Assembly (NCBI GenBank): GCA_910584645.1
Contig: CAJUAU010000006.1
Location: 1 to 64,000 of the forward strand
Direction of reading: 5' to 3'
Length of the DNA stretch: 64,000 nucleotides
DNA from: an uncultured Eubacterium sp.
GTDB lineage: Bacteria; Bacillota; Clostridia; Lachnospirales; Lachnospiraceae
The notes beneath the pieces were generated by a model. It had not been told where the DNA came from. It did not search any database and was given only the letters and a program-made list of their open reading frames with translations. Each line of letters opens with the position of its first letter. Position 1 is the first letter of the stretch. Shown in pieces: positions 8,411 through 16,538 of the stretch. Position numbers and translations under genes: made by a program.

Positions 8411-9286
8411 CTATTTTAATTCCTTTGGTTCATTGGACAATGTCACTGCCAGCGCCCCAGGTCCGATATGACAGGAAACACTGAGAGACAGCGGATCGAT
8501 ATGGATATCATGTTCTGGAAAAAGCAAATTCAGTTCCTCCCGGAATTTCTCCGCCTCTTCCTGATTCTGAGTATGGGCAATGTCTATATACATGTTTCCT
8601 GAATCTGCAAAACGATGTTCCAGATCTGAAGTGATGGCCTTGATCATGGTCTGCTTTGCCTGCTTTAACGTCTTAACTTTCGCATAGGAATCCAGTTTGT
8701 CTCCCTGGATCTGCAGCACAGGCTTGATGCGCAGTACCGTTCCAATAGCCGCCACAGCCGGTGTCAGCCTGCCACCCTTTTTCAGATATTTTAATGTATC
8801 TACCATAATATAAATACTGCTCTCAAGCTTATCCCTGGTCAGAATATCAAAAATCTCTTTTCCAGAGAACCCTCTATCTGCTAGTTCCTTTGCCTGAAGT
8901 ACCGACCTTCTCTGAGTCACGGAGATCCTCTGGTTGTCCACTACATAGACCCTGCCCTCAAACTCCTCTTCCTGAGCCAGCATCATAGCCGTGGCACAGG
9001 AACTGCTGATACCGCTGGACATGGGAATATGTACGATCTCGTCGTACTCTTCCAGTCCCTGTGTCCACGTCTCCATAATGGTCTCCGGTGACGGCTGGGA
9101 TGTAGATACCTCTGCTGTGTCATCCGCAAGCGCCCGGTAAAAATCTTCCTGGGTCATCGTTATATCTTCAAGATACTGGGTCTCATTGATAAAAAACGGC
9201 ATCGGCACTACCTCAATGCCCATTTCCTCTCCCTGCCGCTGTGTGATGCCACTGTTGCTGTCTGTAATGATCTTTACCCTGCTCAT
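8411..9286 (-). CDS. DegV family fatty-acid-binding protein
   Basis: A 291-residue DegV protein. The family start VKIITDSNSGI (about 4-14), the ATSQPSP-like segment VSTSQPSPE near 60, the SSGISSSCATA segment near 90-100 and the GGRLTPAVAAIG segment near 170-182 are all present. DegV proteins bind a fatty acid between two domains; FakB members hand it to the kinase FakA. No fakA is in the window, so a FakB role is not shown. The start codon overlaps the stop of the ECF S-component gene (ATGA), so it is the last gene of the DUF4430-ECF operon. Confidence 0.9.
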   Translation of the reverse strand: MSRVKIITDSNSGITQRQGEEMGIEVVPMPFFINETQYLEDITMTQEDFYRALADDTAEVSTSQPSPETIMETWTQGLEEYDEIVHIPMSSGISSSCATAMMLAQEEEFEGRVYVVDNQRISVTQRRSVLQAKELADRGFSGKEIFDILTRDKLESSIYIMVDTLKYLKKGGRLTPAVAAIGTVLRIKPVLQIQGDKLDSYAKVKTLKQAKQTMIKAITSDLEHRFADSGNMYIDIAHTQNQEEAEKFREELNLLFPEHDIHIDPLSLSVSCHIGPGALAVTLSNEPKELK

Positions 9287-9993
9287 AACCTGCTCTCCTT
9301 TTCCTGTTCAATCAAATGATATTTTATTTTAACCCTCGTCAGCCTGCTCAGCACCGGTTTGTGAAGCAGTACAAGGAATATAACCGTAGATATGCCAAAC
9401 ATAAGATTCATCGGCAAGCCTGTCCCGTATACCCATAGGATGGAATTCCATGTATTTTCTCCCAGGGAATAAAAAAGTGTGTTGATATCCACAATACCTC
9501 CATAAACTACAACAACAGATACCAATCCATAGATTGAGATCGAAAGCCGGTTCACCGGCACCTTTCGAAACAGGATCCCGGCAAAAAAACCCACTAGGCC
9601 CAATGCAAACATCTGAAAGGGTGTCCAGGAGCCCTGGCCAAAATAAAAATTCGACACAAAAGCACTGACAGCCCCTGTGATAAACCCAGACTCTGCCCCC
9701 ATCGAGATTCCTGTGATGATGACCACAGCCGCCAGCGGCTTGATCTGGGGAAGAATAAAAAAAGAAACCCGCGAAACTACCCCGATGGCACACATCACAG
9801 CAATGATCGTCAGTTCAGCCACTGAAGGCCTCCGGTTCTCAAACCCAAGAACGAACAATATCACTCCTGCTAACATGATTGCCAGACTGACATAATAATA
9901 TTCCCTGCCCCTTAGTACCAAAAGACTATAGACAAGAAGTGCGATGCAGAAGATCAGCACCAGCACATAGCCCCACACTCTTTTATTCTTCAT
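9283..9993 (-). CDS. ECF transporter substrate-binding (S) component
   Basis: A 236-residue membrane protein with about six or seven hydrophobic segments. The core VAELTIIAVMCAIGVVSR followed by PQIKPLAAVVIITG and NFYFGQGSWTPFQMF is typical of energy-coupling factor S components of the type found with EcfT and EcfA in clostridia. S components capture a vitamin or its precursor. Substrate is not encoded in an obvious motif; the upstream DUF4430 gene of the same operon favours a corrinoid, by inference only. It overlaps the ATPase gene by 4 bp and the DegV gene by 4 bp. Confidence 0.85.
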   Translation of the reverse strand: MKNKRVWGYVLVLIFCIALLVYSLLVLRGREYYYVSLAIMLAGVILFVLGFENRRPSVAELTIIAVMCAIGVVSRVSFFILPQIKPLAAVVIITGISMGAESGFITGAVSAFVSNFYFGQGSWTPFQMFALGLVGFFAGILFRKVPVNRLSISIYGLVSVVVVYGGIVDINTLFYSLGENTWNSILWVYGTGLPMNLMFGISTVIFLVLLHKPVLSRLTRVKIKYHLIEQEKESRL

Positions 9994-11474
9994 AAAATAA
10001 ACCTTTCTGACACGATCTGTGGATACCTGTCTCCCAGGATCCGCTGGACTGCTGTCGTATAAAAAAGCCCTCCCCGGAAAAAATCCTGTGTCTTCATCGG
10101 CGGTGTGATCTCCCCGTCAAAACTCATCGACATATATTCACAGGTATTGGCGGCAAATTCTACATCATGGGATACCAGGATCACCGTCTTTCCTGCCTCC
10201 GCCAACTCTGCCAGCCAGGCGCCAAACTGCTTCTTCCAAAAGGGATCCAGTCCCTTCGTCGGCTCGTCAAACAAGTAAATGTCCCCATCCTGTTCATACA
10301 GGTACGCCATGGCAGTCCGCTGCATCTGGCCGCCGCTCACATCATAGGGGTGCCTGTCAAGGATCAGCTGCAGCCCAAATTTTTCCACCGCCGCTTCCGT
10401 TTTTATTATATCACAGATCCGGTCTCCAATAAACATGTATTTTGGTTCCTGGGGCAGATAGGAAATCCTGCCCTGGACTTTTATTTTCCCATGGTAACAT
10501 GTTTCTGCTCCAGCAAGTACTTTTAAAAAAGTAGTTTTTCCTGTGCCGTTCCCGCCGGCGATGCCATAAATCCTGCCGGGCACTGCCTCAAAACAAACCT
10601 CTCTGAGCACATCTTTTCCCTTTTTCTCATAGCGGAAAAACAAATTGCGGCACTCAATAGACGAAATTCCCTCCGTCTCCTCCGGAGATGGTTCCAGTTC
10701 CACGGCCGGGCATTGAATATCGTTGCTATAAAACCAGTTCCGGCATTCTTTCACACTGGAGGGACAGGCATTTCTTTCCTGGGAAAACCGATGATAGAGC
10801 CGGACAAAAGAAGGCATATAATCCATAAACTCCTCCGACAGTTCAGAATGGCATATTTTTTCATATACCTGATGCAGCCGTCCCCATGCAGCGATCTGTC
10901 CTTCGTGGAGCACCAGCATTTTATCACAGATCGCCAGCACTTCTTCCAGCCGCTGTTCCACAAGAATGACCGTGATCCCCAGCTGGGAATTCAGCCGCCG
11001 CAGAATATCCAGAAAAGCAGACGCCGCCATAGGATCCAATTGAGCGGTGGGCTCGTCCAGCAGGATCACCTCCGGATCCGTCACCAGTACTGAGGCAAGA
11101 TTCAAAAGCTGTTTTTCCCCACCCGACAGGGAACAGGTATCCCTCTCCATCCAGTCCTCCATACCAAAATAGGTGGCGGTACCAGCGATGGCATGCCGCA
11201 TCTTCTCCGTCGGAATTCCCATATTTTCCATCCCAAAAGCCAGCTCATGCCGTACCTTATCTGTCACGATCTGATTGGAAGGATTCTGGGATACATAGCC
11301 GAACTCCTGATGTGATTCCTTAATACATCGAAGAAGTGTCGTCTTGCCAGATCCCGATGCCCCGCAGACCACCACAAACTCTCCTCTTCCTACCTCAAAG
11401 GAAACCTTTTTTAACACGGTCTCTGTACTTCCGCCATAAGTGTAGCTTATATCTTTGAAACAATATGTTTCCAT
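9990..11474 (-). CDS. ECF transporter ATPase, two ABC domains fused
   Basis: A 494-residue protein carrying two ABC ATPase domains in one chain, replacing separate EcfA and EcfA'. Domain 1 has Walker A GASGSGKTT near residue 38, signature LSGGEKQ and Walker B VILLDEPTAQLDP; domain 2 has GGNGTGKTT, a VSGGQMQR signature and IYLFDEPTKGLDP. The start at 11474 (METYCFKDISY) follows GAGGGAGGAAC; the open frame extends 58 codons further but into the EcfT gene and without family similarity. The gene overlaps ecfT by 28 bp and the S-component gene by 4 bp. Confidence 0.92.
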   Translation of the reverse strand: METYCFKDISYTYGGSTETVLKKVSFEVGRGEFVVVCGASGSGKTTLLRCIKESHQEFGYVSQNPSNQIVTDKVRHELAFGMENMGIPTEKMRHAIAGTATYFGMEDWMERDTCSLSGGEKQLLNLASVLVTDPEVILLDEPTAQLDPMAASAFLDILRRLNSQLGITVILVEQRLEEVLAICDKMLVLHEGQIAAWGRLHQVYEKICHSELSEEFMDYMPSFVRLYHRFSQERNACPSSVKECRNWFYSNDIQCPAVELEPSPEETEGISSIECRNLFFRYEKKGKDVLREVCFEAVPGRIYGIAGGNGTGKTTFLKVLAGAETCYHGKIKVQGRISYLPQEPKYMFIGDRICDIIKTEAAVEKFGLQLILDRHPYDVSGGQMQRTAMAYLYEQDGDIYLFDEPTKGLDPFWKKQFGAWLAELAEAGKTVILVSHDVEFAANTCEYMSMSFDGEITPPMKTQDFFRGGLFYTTAVQRILGDRYPQIVSERFIL

Positions 11475-12298
11475 CTGAGTTCCTCCCTGATATTTATCCC
11501 CATGGGAATAAAAAACAACAGAACATATAAAAAGTATGCCCCTGTCCCCATTCCATCCCTGCTGTATTCTATATAAGGAAAGGCAAGAAATCTTGTGTGG
11601 GAGCAGGCATACATCCCCATTCCCATCGAAGCAGCAAGAAACAGACATACCATCAATACCAGATCTCTTCCCTGGAACCTGCGGGCATAAATGCTGGTCC
11701 GCTTTTTCCCTTTTAACGGTTTTCCGTAACCGCGGTCTCTCATGGCAGTGCCCATTTCCAAAGAATCTTCCAGGGCAAGTCCCACCAGCGTTGTGAGAAT
11801 GCCCGTCTGCAGTTTATGGTTCTCCCGGATCTTTTTATAATCCCGTCGGATTTTGGGGATCAGCCGCAACGCCATAGAAAATAAAAGGCTGATGTGGGGC
11901 AGCCGGTTTCCGAAAAGACATAGGATCTTTTCCGAAGTCATGATCTGGCTGCAGCACCCGAACATCAAAAGGGAGGCTGCCAGAAGGGTCCCTGTCATAC
12001 AGCCGTAGAATAAACATTCTGCTGTCACCGGAAGTTCACCTATCCAGCACAGTACCGTGACTCCCCGGTGGTTGACCAGGGCATTGATGCCGCCGCAGAT
12101 GACGACCATTGCCAGACATTTACCCACAAAACTAATTCCCCCTGACATACCTTTCAGATACACGTAAAAGGCGCTCTGACTGATGAGGAAAATTCCCAGG
12201 AGCACCGGATCAAATACAAAAACCGTGATGACCATCACCGCCGCAAAATACATGAAGATCACAGCGGGATGATATTTATTGAAACCATTCACGGCCAT
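11447..12298 (-). CDS. ECF transporter transmembrane (T) component
   Basis: A 283-residue EcfT protein. It has five or so hydrophobic segments and the cytoplasmic coupling region with AMRDRGYGKP (about residues 190-199), the Ala-Arg-Gly type motif that docks on the ATPases. A second coupling stretch, SMALRLIPKIRRDYKKI, lies upstream of it. The ATG at 12298 has AAGGAG 5 bp upstream; the frame opens 20 codons earlier without a ribosome site. Second gene of the operon that begins with the DUF4430 protein. Confidence 0.9.
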   Translation of the reverse strand: MAVNGFNKYHPAVIFMYFAAVMVITVFVFDPVLLGIFLISQSAFYVYLKGMSGGISFVGKCLAMVVICGGINALVNHRGVTVLCWIGELPVTAECLFYGCMTGTLLAASLLMFGCCSQIMTSEKILCLFGNRLPHISLLFSMALRLIPKIRRDYKKIRENHKLQTGILTTLVGLALEDSLEMGTAMRDRGYGKPLKGKKRTSIYARRFQGRDLVLMVCLFLAASMGMGMYACSHTRFLAFPYIEYSRDGMGTGAYFLYVLLFFIPMGINIREELRWKHIVSKI

Positions 12299-12367
12299 TC
12301 CTCCTTCCTGTCCAGGCGGCGCAAAATTGAACCTTGTTTCCTCCTGTGACAGCCACAAAATCTCCTA

Positions 12368-13258
12368 TTAATATTCACAGGTGTAGTTAAAAACTACCTG
12401 ATCCCCTTTCGCCAATTTGTATTTATTACTGCCACATCCCGGATCCTTTCCATTGACGGAATACATCCACCCGCTCTCATCCCCGCAGTCAAACTCATAC
12501 AGATTATGTATCCCCTTAATATAATAAGAGGAATATAACGGCGTAAAAACATAATCCAGATGAATCTCCTTCTCTTTACAAACCCGTTTCAGCAGATCAA
12601 AAACCGTCTCCCCCTCCTCAAAGGCAAAAGTTCCATTCAAAATAATTCCATCTTGCGGAATTACTTTTTTGGCACTTTCACTCAGCTTGTCCATATGGGA
12701 AAATACTTCCTGACAGGTGATGGTAAAGCTGCATTCCTTCTTTTCCTGTTTCGTCGCACCCGTCGCCGCAGCTGGAAGCTGCGTCGATGCCGGAGCAGCG
12801 GCCTGGGTACTTTTTTCCGGGTTCTTTGTACTCTGTGGTTTCGGTTGGGAGCCGGCGTTTTTTTTGGGAGATCTGGTCCTGGCCGATGACAGATCCGCAG
12901 TCTTTTTGTCTATTTTATTATCTGCTTTCCTGTCTGCTGCCTTATCCGGTTCTTTGGTTCTCTTTGGTTCTTTCTTATGGTCGTTATTCCTTTTGGCAGA
13001 CGCCTTCTTGGAGGTATTTTCTTTTTTACGGAGGTCGGCAGAACTCACCTCTGCTTCTCCGGGACCGCTGGAAGATATGGCTGCTTTAGTCTCCTCCTTT
13101 TGATCTGCAGAGACAATTCCGCTCTGGGAAATCTCTTTACTTTCTACTACTCCAGTAGATGAATTATCACTTCCCCCCATTCCCTTTATGATCAACACTG
13201 TACACAAAACAGTAATGAAAAGCAGACAGCCTAAAATAATTTTTTTATTTCCCTTCAT
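12368..13258 (-). CDS. Membrane-anchored DUF4430 domain protein
   Basis: A 296-residue surface protein. Residues 7-26 are a hydrophobic anchor or signal segment; no clear lipobox follows it. Residues 35-175 are a low-complexity Lys/Ser/Thr/Ala stretch, a likely wall-spanning linker. Residues 176-296 form a DUF4430 domain, with EEGETVFDLLKRVCKEK, the FDCGDESGWMYSVNGKDPG core and the final GDQVVFNYTCEY. DUF4430 resembles the beta-domain of transcobalamin and intrinsic factor. It is the first gene of an operon with a complete ECF transporter, so it may present a ligand, plausibly a corrinoid, to the S component. A TATAAT lies at 13289-13294 upstream, but its -35 is poor. Confidence 0.82.
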   Translation of the reverse strand: MKGNKKIILGCLLFITVLCTVLIIKGMGGSDNSSTGVVESKEISQSGIVSADQKEETKAAISSSGPGEAEVSSADLRKKENTSKKASAKRNNDHKKEPKRTKEPDKAADRKADNKIDKKTADLSSARTRSPKKNAGSQPKPQSTKNPEKSTQAAAPASTQLPAAATGATKQEKKECSFTITCQEVFSHMDKLSESAKKVIPQDGIILNGTFAFEEGETVFDLLKRVCKEKEIHLDYVFTPLYSSYYIKGIHNLYEFDCGDESGWMYSVNGKDPGCGSNKYKLAKGDQVVFNYTCEY

Positions 13259-13331
13259 AATTGTCGCCTCCCCTTCTGCCTTCTATGTATTATAACTACA
13301 CACGTTGCGTTTTTATCTTCGCATTTTATAT

Positions 13332-13355
13332 AATCCAGCCACTAGCGGCTGGATT
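13332..13355. repeat. Short perfect palindrome
   Basis: AATCCAGCC at 13332-13340 and GGCTGGATT at 13347-13355 form a 9-bp perfect inverted repeat around ACTAGC, upstream of the DUF4430 gene. Its central CCACTAG resembles the apices of the palindromes at 5146-5322. It has no T-run, so it is not a clear terminator. Confidence 0.5.
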
Positions 13356-13436
13356 AACAAGTTTAGATTCTCCGCTGTTTGGTTTGTTGCAATCATTTAG
13401 CCATGAAATAGAGAATAGGAATTTATTGATCCTTTA

Positions 13437-13636
13437 TCATAATAAAATTTTAAGAAAAACTCCTTGTCGTTCTACTTGTTACTCTTTGACAACCCTATAT
13501 CCTCTTTTCTCAAAAAAAGTTCTTGCCGTAATAGAAGCGTGAGTGACAATATTCCTTTGAACTGTCGATTCCAAACAATTACAAATAGCAGTGGCAATTC
13601 CTTACAATCTGATGATTGATACTCTCTAATATACAT
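13437..13636 (-). pseudogene. Decayed GNAT acetyltransferase with internal deletion
   Basis: Minus-strand translation from the ATG at 13634-13636 gives MYIREYQSSDCKEL, the usual start of a small GNAT family. In another frame, from about 13560, it gives THASITARTFFEKRGY, RVVKE, a stop, then QVERQGVFLK, the usual C-terminal end of the same family. The stop TAA at 13479-13481 stands where homologues have Gln (CAA). About 80 central residues are missing, so the N- and C-terminal ends have been joined out of frame. It lies 26 bp downstream of an intact, different GNAT gene. Confidence 0.75.
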
Positions 13637-13662
13637 TCTATACTTAACTCCAAAATAAGAAG

Positions 13663-14124
13663 TTATCTATCTAATCTCATATACAAAAGTGGATATGGGT
13701 TGCCTTGTTCATCACACTCTGTTCTTTTATAAACTTCAAATCCCATGTGTTCATAGAAACCTTTCGCAAGAGGATTTTGCTCATTAACTGCCAAATCATT
13801 CACCGAATATTTTTCTATTGCGTATTTAAGTAATTCTTTGCCTAATCCCTTTCCCCTTTTTTCGTGAGAAATAAAAAGCATTTCAAGATGCTGCTCTACA
13901 ATCCCCATAAAGCCAACAGGAACTTGATTTTCGTCTTCTACGATAATTAAACAAGGGATTTCTTTTAAAGCTTGTGGCACATACCTTTTAATGTTTTCTA
14001 TTTCATTCTCTGATAGAAATAGATGTGTTGCTTTCACAGAACTTTCCCACACTTTTAATAATTGTTCTATCAATGGCATGGTTCTGTCTTTTGCCTCTAT
14101 AATTTCCAAATTTTTATCCTCCAT
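13663..14124 (-). CDS. GNAT family N-acetyltransferase
   Basis: A 153-residue GNAT enzyme. The acetyl-CoA binding loop appears as HEKRGKGLGKELL (about residues 95-107), followed by the family's NEQNPLAKGFYEHMGF segment (residues 118-133). The N-terminal part matches the PhnO/YjaB-like acetyltransferases. The substrate is not evident. Base composition is visibly lower in G+C than the flanking genes, and it sits between a decayed GNAT gene and a toxin-antitoxin remnant, so horizontal acquisition is likely. Confidence 0.9.
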   Translation of the reverse strand: MEDKNLEIIEAKDRTMPLIEQLLKVWESSVKATHLFLSENEIENIKRYVPQALKEIPCLIIVEDENQVPVGFMGIVEQHLEMLFISHEKRGKGLGKELLKYAIEKYSVNDLAVNEQNPLAKGFYEHMGFEVYKRTECDEQGNPYPLLYMRLDR

Positions 14125-14213
14125 AAACTCATTTTTTCCTTTATATACAGCTCCCTGTCAAACGGGAATCTGTTGATCAGAATTATAATTGCTCAACAAA
14201 ATGATTGTCAGAT

Positions 14214-14423
14214 TCATTCCAATATTTCTGATATAACGTTCCTTATCTTCATCAATCCCTTTGGGGCATGGGGCATATCGGATAGTTTACTTATTTCCTC
14301 ACGGACAGTACGTATATACGCCAATGCTACATCTGGAACAAGCAGCACACCAGCTATATATTCACGCAGTTCTATAAGATCTGTTGTTGCATCAGGTGTC
14401 CTGATGATTTCGTAAGTATTCAT
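14214..14423 (-). pseudogene. RelE/ParE-type toxin, probably truncated by frameshift
   Basis: The open frame encodes 69 residues starting MNTYEIIRTPDATTDLIELREYI, the N-terminal helix hairpin of RelE/ParE-type toxins, which are usually about 90-105 residues long. After residue 56 (MPHAPKG) the frame ends within 13 codons. Reading one base further on gives IDEDKERYIRNIGMN, which resembles the family's usual continuation (a VDEE...GIR segment) before it too diverges. The toxin is therefore most likely inactive. Its start overlaps the antitoxin stop by 4 bp, the normal order of such operons. Confidence 0.6.
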
Positions 14424-14620
14424 CGTACAAGATTCCTTTCGAGTTCATCAAACACTTCATTGTAAGGTACATCCTCCCCGGGTACACCACGCCTATATAT
14501 AATCTGACGGTATAAGGAATTGATAACAACAGATACAGGGATTCCTAATCCCTGAAGAATATCTTCTGCTTCAGTTTTAATATCGTATTCGACACGTGCA
14601 CTTACAGTTGAATCTTTCAT
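14420..14620 (-). CDS. RelB/DinJ family antitoxin
   Basis: A 66-residue antitoxin of the RelB/DinJ family. The N-terminal ribbon-helix-helix part (STVSARVEYDIKTEAEDIL, then GIPVSVVINSLYRQIIYRRG) binds DNA and the C-terminal tail would wrap the toxin. It overlaps the toxin frame by 4 bp. A promoter and perfect palindrome lie directly upstream (14644-14672), consistent with autoregulation. The downstream toxin appears broken, so the antitoxin may persist alone. Confidence 0.85.
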   Translation of the reverse strand: MKDSTVSARVEYDIKTEAEDILQGLGIPVSVVINSLYRQIIYRRGVPGEDVPYNEVFDELERNLVR

Positions 14621-14643
14621 AGAAACACCTGGCCTTCAAAGTT

Positions 14644-14672
14644 ATTGTAATACATTGTATTACAAATAACAA
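14644..14672 (-). promoter_or_regulatory. Antitoxin promoter with embedded palindromic operator
   Basis: On the minus strand TTGTTA (14667-14672) and TACAAT (14644-14649) are 17 bp apart. The region between and including the -10 is a perfect inverted repeat, TTGTAATAC (14645-14653) and GTATTACAA (14657-14665) around a 3-bp centre. A dimeric RHH antitoxin bound here would block RNA polymerase. It lies 24 bp before the antitoxin ATG. Confidence 0.8.
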
Positions 14673-14714
14673 GACGAATATTTTTTGGGAATATTTTTTA
14701 TTTCCCTAATTCCC

Positions 14715-14743
14715 TTCCATTTTCCTAAAATATATGTTACACT
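14715..14743 (+). promoter_or_regulatory. Predicted promoter for the cobalamin riboswitch transcript
   Basis: TTCCAT at 14715-14720 and TACACT at 14738-14743 are 17 bp apart, and TG at 14735-14736 gives an extended -10. Transcription would start near 14750, just before the riboswitch P1 stem at 14771. Confidence 0.5.
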
Positions 14744-14770
14744 CATAATGATTTATTTTAATATAAGTAG

Positions 14771-15011
14771 CTGTATAGGTTTCTGGTGACACGTTGCTGT
14801 CACATTTGCATGCACCGTCAGGTAAACAGAATTAATAGGGAAGCCGGTTCGAGTCCGGCACAGCCCCCGCTGCCGTATTTGAGGATGCCGATAACAGGAC
14901 CGGAATGCCATTTCTGCACCCCGGTCAGCCACTGGAACAGCCCATCGGGCATAATGATCTGGGAAGGCGCTATCTGCAGTTGATACATAAGTCGGAAGAC
15001 CTGCCATACAG
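14771..15011 (+). ncRNA. Cobalamin (B12) riboswitch
   Basis: Conserved cobalamin-riboswitch blocks occur in order: AATAGGGAAGCCGG near 14833-14846, the CACAGCCCCCGCTGCCGT block near 14860-14876, the B12 box GCCACTGG at 14927-14934, GGGAAGGC near 14962-14969 and AGTCGGAAGACCTGCC at 14989-15004. P1 is formed by CTGTATAGG (14771-14779) and CCTGCCATACAG at the 3' end. A terminator follows at 15142-15177, so binding of adenosylcobalamin or a related corrinoid should stop transcription. It controls the DUF4430 gene and probably the beta-propeller gene downstream. Confidence 0.93.
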
Positions 15012-15141
15012 TATGAAATATAACCTTTCGGAGGGAGAGGGAATGTTTTGACATTTTAGATCTTGTCCAAGGGTGCGATTAGCTCAACAGCGCTAAACAC
15101 ACGATTGGTCTGTTTTTGTTGTACAAGTTATGTCATAACAG

Positions 15142-15177
15142 CCCTTTATACCCTTTTCCAGGTATAAAGGGATTTTT
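15142..15177 (+). terminator. Riboswitch-controlled intrinsic terminator
   Basis: CCCTTTATACC (15142-15152) pairs with GGTATAAAGGG (15161-15171) around an 8-nt loop and is followed by ATTTTTT. It lies 130 bp after the riboswitch and 80 bp before the first coding start, the usual expression platform position. Confidence 0.9.
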
Positions 15178-15257
15178 TATTCTACTATATTAAATTGAGA
15201 TCAAAAGAAATCAATGATTACACAACAAGCGCAAAATGCGCAGAAATGAGGATGAGT

Positions 15258-16460
15258 ATGAAAACAAAAAAACGATGCACAGCTCTGCTTCTCTCTCTTG
15301 CCATGATCTTTTCTGTTTCTGTGGCAGACAGGGAAATTTCGGCAGAGGCAAAAGCAGCCAGTGACACGGTCACAGTTACATTGCGGGTGGAAGATTCCAG
15401 CAAAACTCTGGTTCCACCCACCAGCATCACACTGGACAAAGATACTGTAGCCGCCATCAACAACACTTTTAATGCTTCTGTGGAGACACCAGTGCTTGAG
15501 ACTGCTCATGTCACTGCTGCCCACGCCCTGGCAAAATACATATCAGACCAATCCAAAACACCGGCTTCTGACCTGGCATTTGCTTACGGCAATCCTGCCG
15601 CTATACCAGGACAGGACACACTGGACAGCTCCTACTTCTGGTCCTTCCGGGTGAACAATACTTCTCTGGTCATGGAAGATGGTTTTACCCAGTACAACTT
15701 TACCAGCTGCCCGGTTCAGGATGGTGACAGTATCGTCGTATTCCGCCAGTATTATAACTCTGCTGCCAGCGAGTCCAGCTCCTATTCTTTTTTTGATAAG
15801 GAATCCTATGAAACGAAAGTGAACGAAAAAGTTTCTGTCACACTAAAGAAGGAAAGTTTTGATGAAAACTGGAACACAGTTACAGTCCCGATGGCAGAGC
15901 AAAAAATCATTATCGCCATGGTAAATACAACTGGTTCCGATCCGGTACCTGCCATCGCACAGGTAGCTGCCACGGACAAAAATGGCATAGCGGATCTCTC
16001 CTTTAACAAAGCGGGTACCTATGCCCTGTATTCCAGCAGTATGAATGCAGACGGCACCCCGGTAACTTCCCGCGCTTACGCGGAGATCACCGTAAAAGAA
16101 ACACAGTCTCCTGCCACCCCGGCTCCACCAGCGCCTGTTGTCACTCCGCCGCCAACGATACCACAACATCACAGCTGTGTAATTAAAAAACCCCTTGTAC
16201 CCCAAAAAATAAAAGCCAAAGTAAAAAAGAAAAAAGCCACTATATCCTGGAAACGCGCAGTCCTGGCAGATGGATATGAAGTATTCTATTCTAAGAAAAA
16301 CAAAAAGAACTTCAAAAAACTTTCCGATACAAAAAAGACAAAAATAACAAAGAAATTAAAAAAAGGAAAGTATTTTGTAAAATGCCGCAGTTATAAAATG
16401 TCCGGCAAAAGGAAAATTTACAGTAAATACAGTAAGATCATTTCTTTTCAAGTAAAATAA
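15258..16460 (+). CDS. Secreted DUF4430-like protein under B12 riboswitch control
   Basis: A 400-residue exported protein. Residues 1-34 are a signal peptide (KKRCTALLLSLAMIFSVSV). About 40-195 is a DUF4430-like ligand domain containing SSYFWSFRVNNTS and VQDGDSIVVFRQYY. About 200-285 looks like an Ig/CnaB-type strand domain ending ITVKETQ. A Pro/Thr linker follows near 287-310, then a very Lys-rich domain of about 90 residues (IKAKVKKKKATISWKRA), fibronectin-like in strand pattern. The start at 15258 is set by GAGG 6 bp upstream; ATGs at 15246 and 15252 are less well spaced. The riboswitch upstream ties it to corrinoids, and DUF4430 resembles the transcobalamin beta-domain, so a surface corrinoid-binding role is inferred. 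Confidence 0.82.
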   Translation: MKTKKRCTALLLSLAMIFSVSVADREISAEAKAASDTVTVTLRVEDSSKTLVPPTSITLDKDTVAAINNTFNASVETPVLETAHVTAAHALAKYISDQSKTPASDLAFAYGNPAAIPGQDTLDSSYFWSFRVNNTSLVMEDGFTQYNFTSCPVQDGDSIVVFRQYYNSAASESSSYSFFDKESYETKVNEKVSVTLKKESFDENWNTVTVPMAEQKIIIAMVNTTGSDPVPAIAQVAATDKNGIADLSFNKAGTYALYSSSMNADGTPVTSRAYAEITVKETQSPATPAPPAPVVTPPPTIPQHHSCVIKKPLVPQKIKAKVKKKKATISWKRAVLADGYEVFYSKKNKKNFKKLSDTKKTKITKKLKKGKYFVKCRSYKMSGKRKIYSKYSKIISFQVK

Positions 16461-16475
16461 TGAAATTTCTTGATA

Positions 16476-16500
16476 AATAGGGCGCATCAGGCGCCCTATT
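16476..16500 (+). terminator. Strong hairpin between the two riboswitch-linked genes
   Basis: AATAGGGCGC and GCGCCCTATT form a 10-bp stem with a 5-nt loop in the 78-bp gap before the beta-propeller gene. The T-run is short (TTTG), so it may be a partial terminator or an RNA end-protecting hairpin that sets the ratio between the two genes. Confidence 0.55.
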
Positions 16501-16538
16501 TGTGAAAGATCTGAACGAAGAGATAAAGGAGACCAACC

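Noticed and set aside
9283..12298. Naming the ECF system as a specific vitamin transporter.
   Set aside because: The S component shows no motif that I can tie firmly to one ligand; the corrinoid link rests only on the DUF4430 neighbour and a riboswitch on a different transcript.
14846..14856. GGTTCGAGTCC looks like the T-arm of a tRNA gene.
   Set aside because: It is part of the cobalamin riboswitch; no acceptor, D or anticodon arm can be built around it, and the flanking riboswitch blocks are in order.
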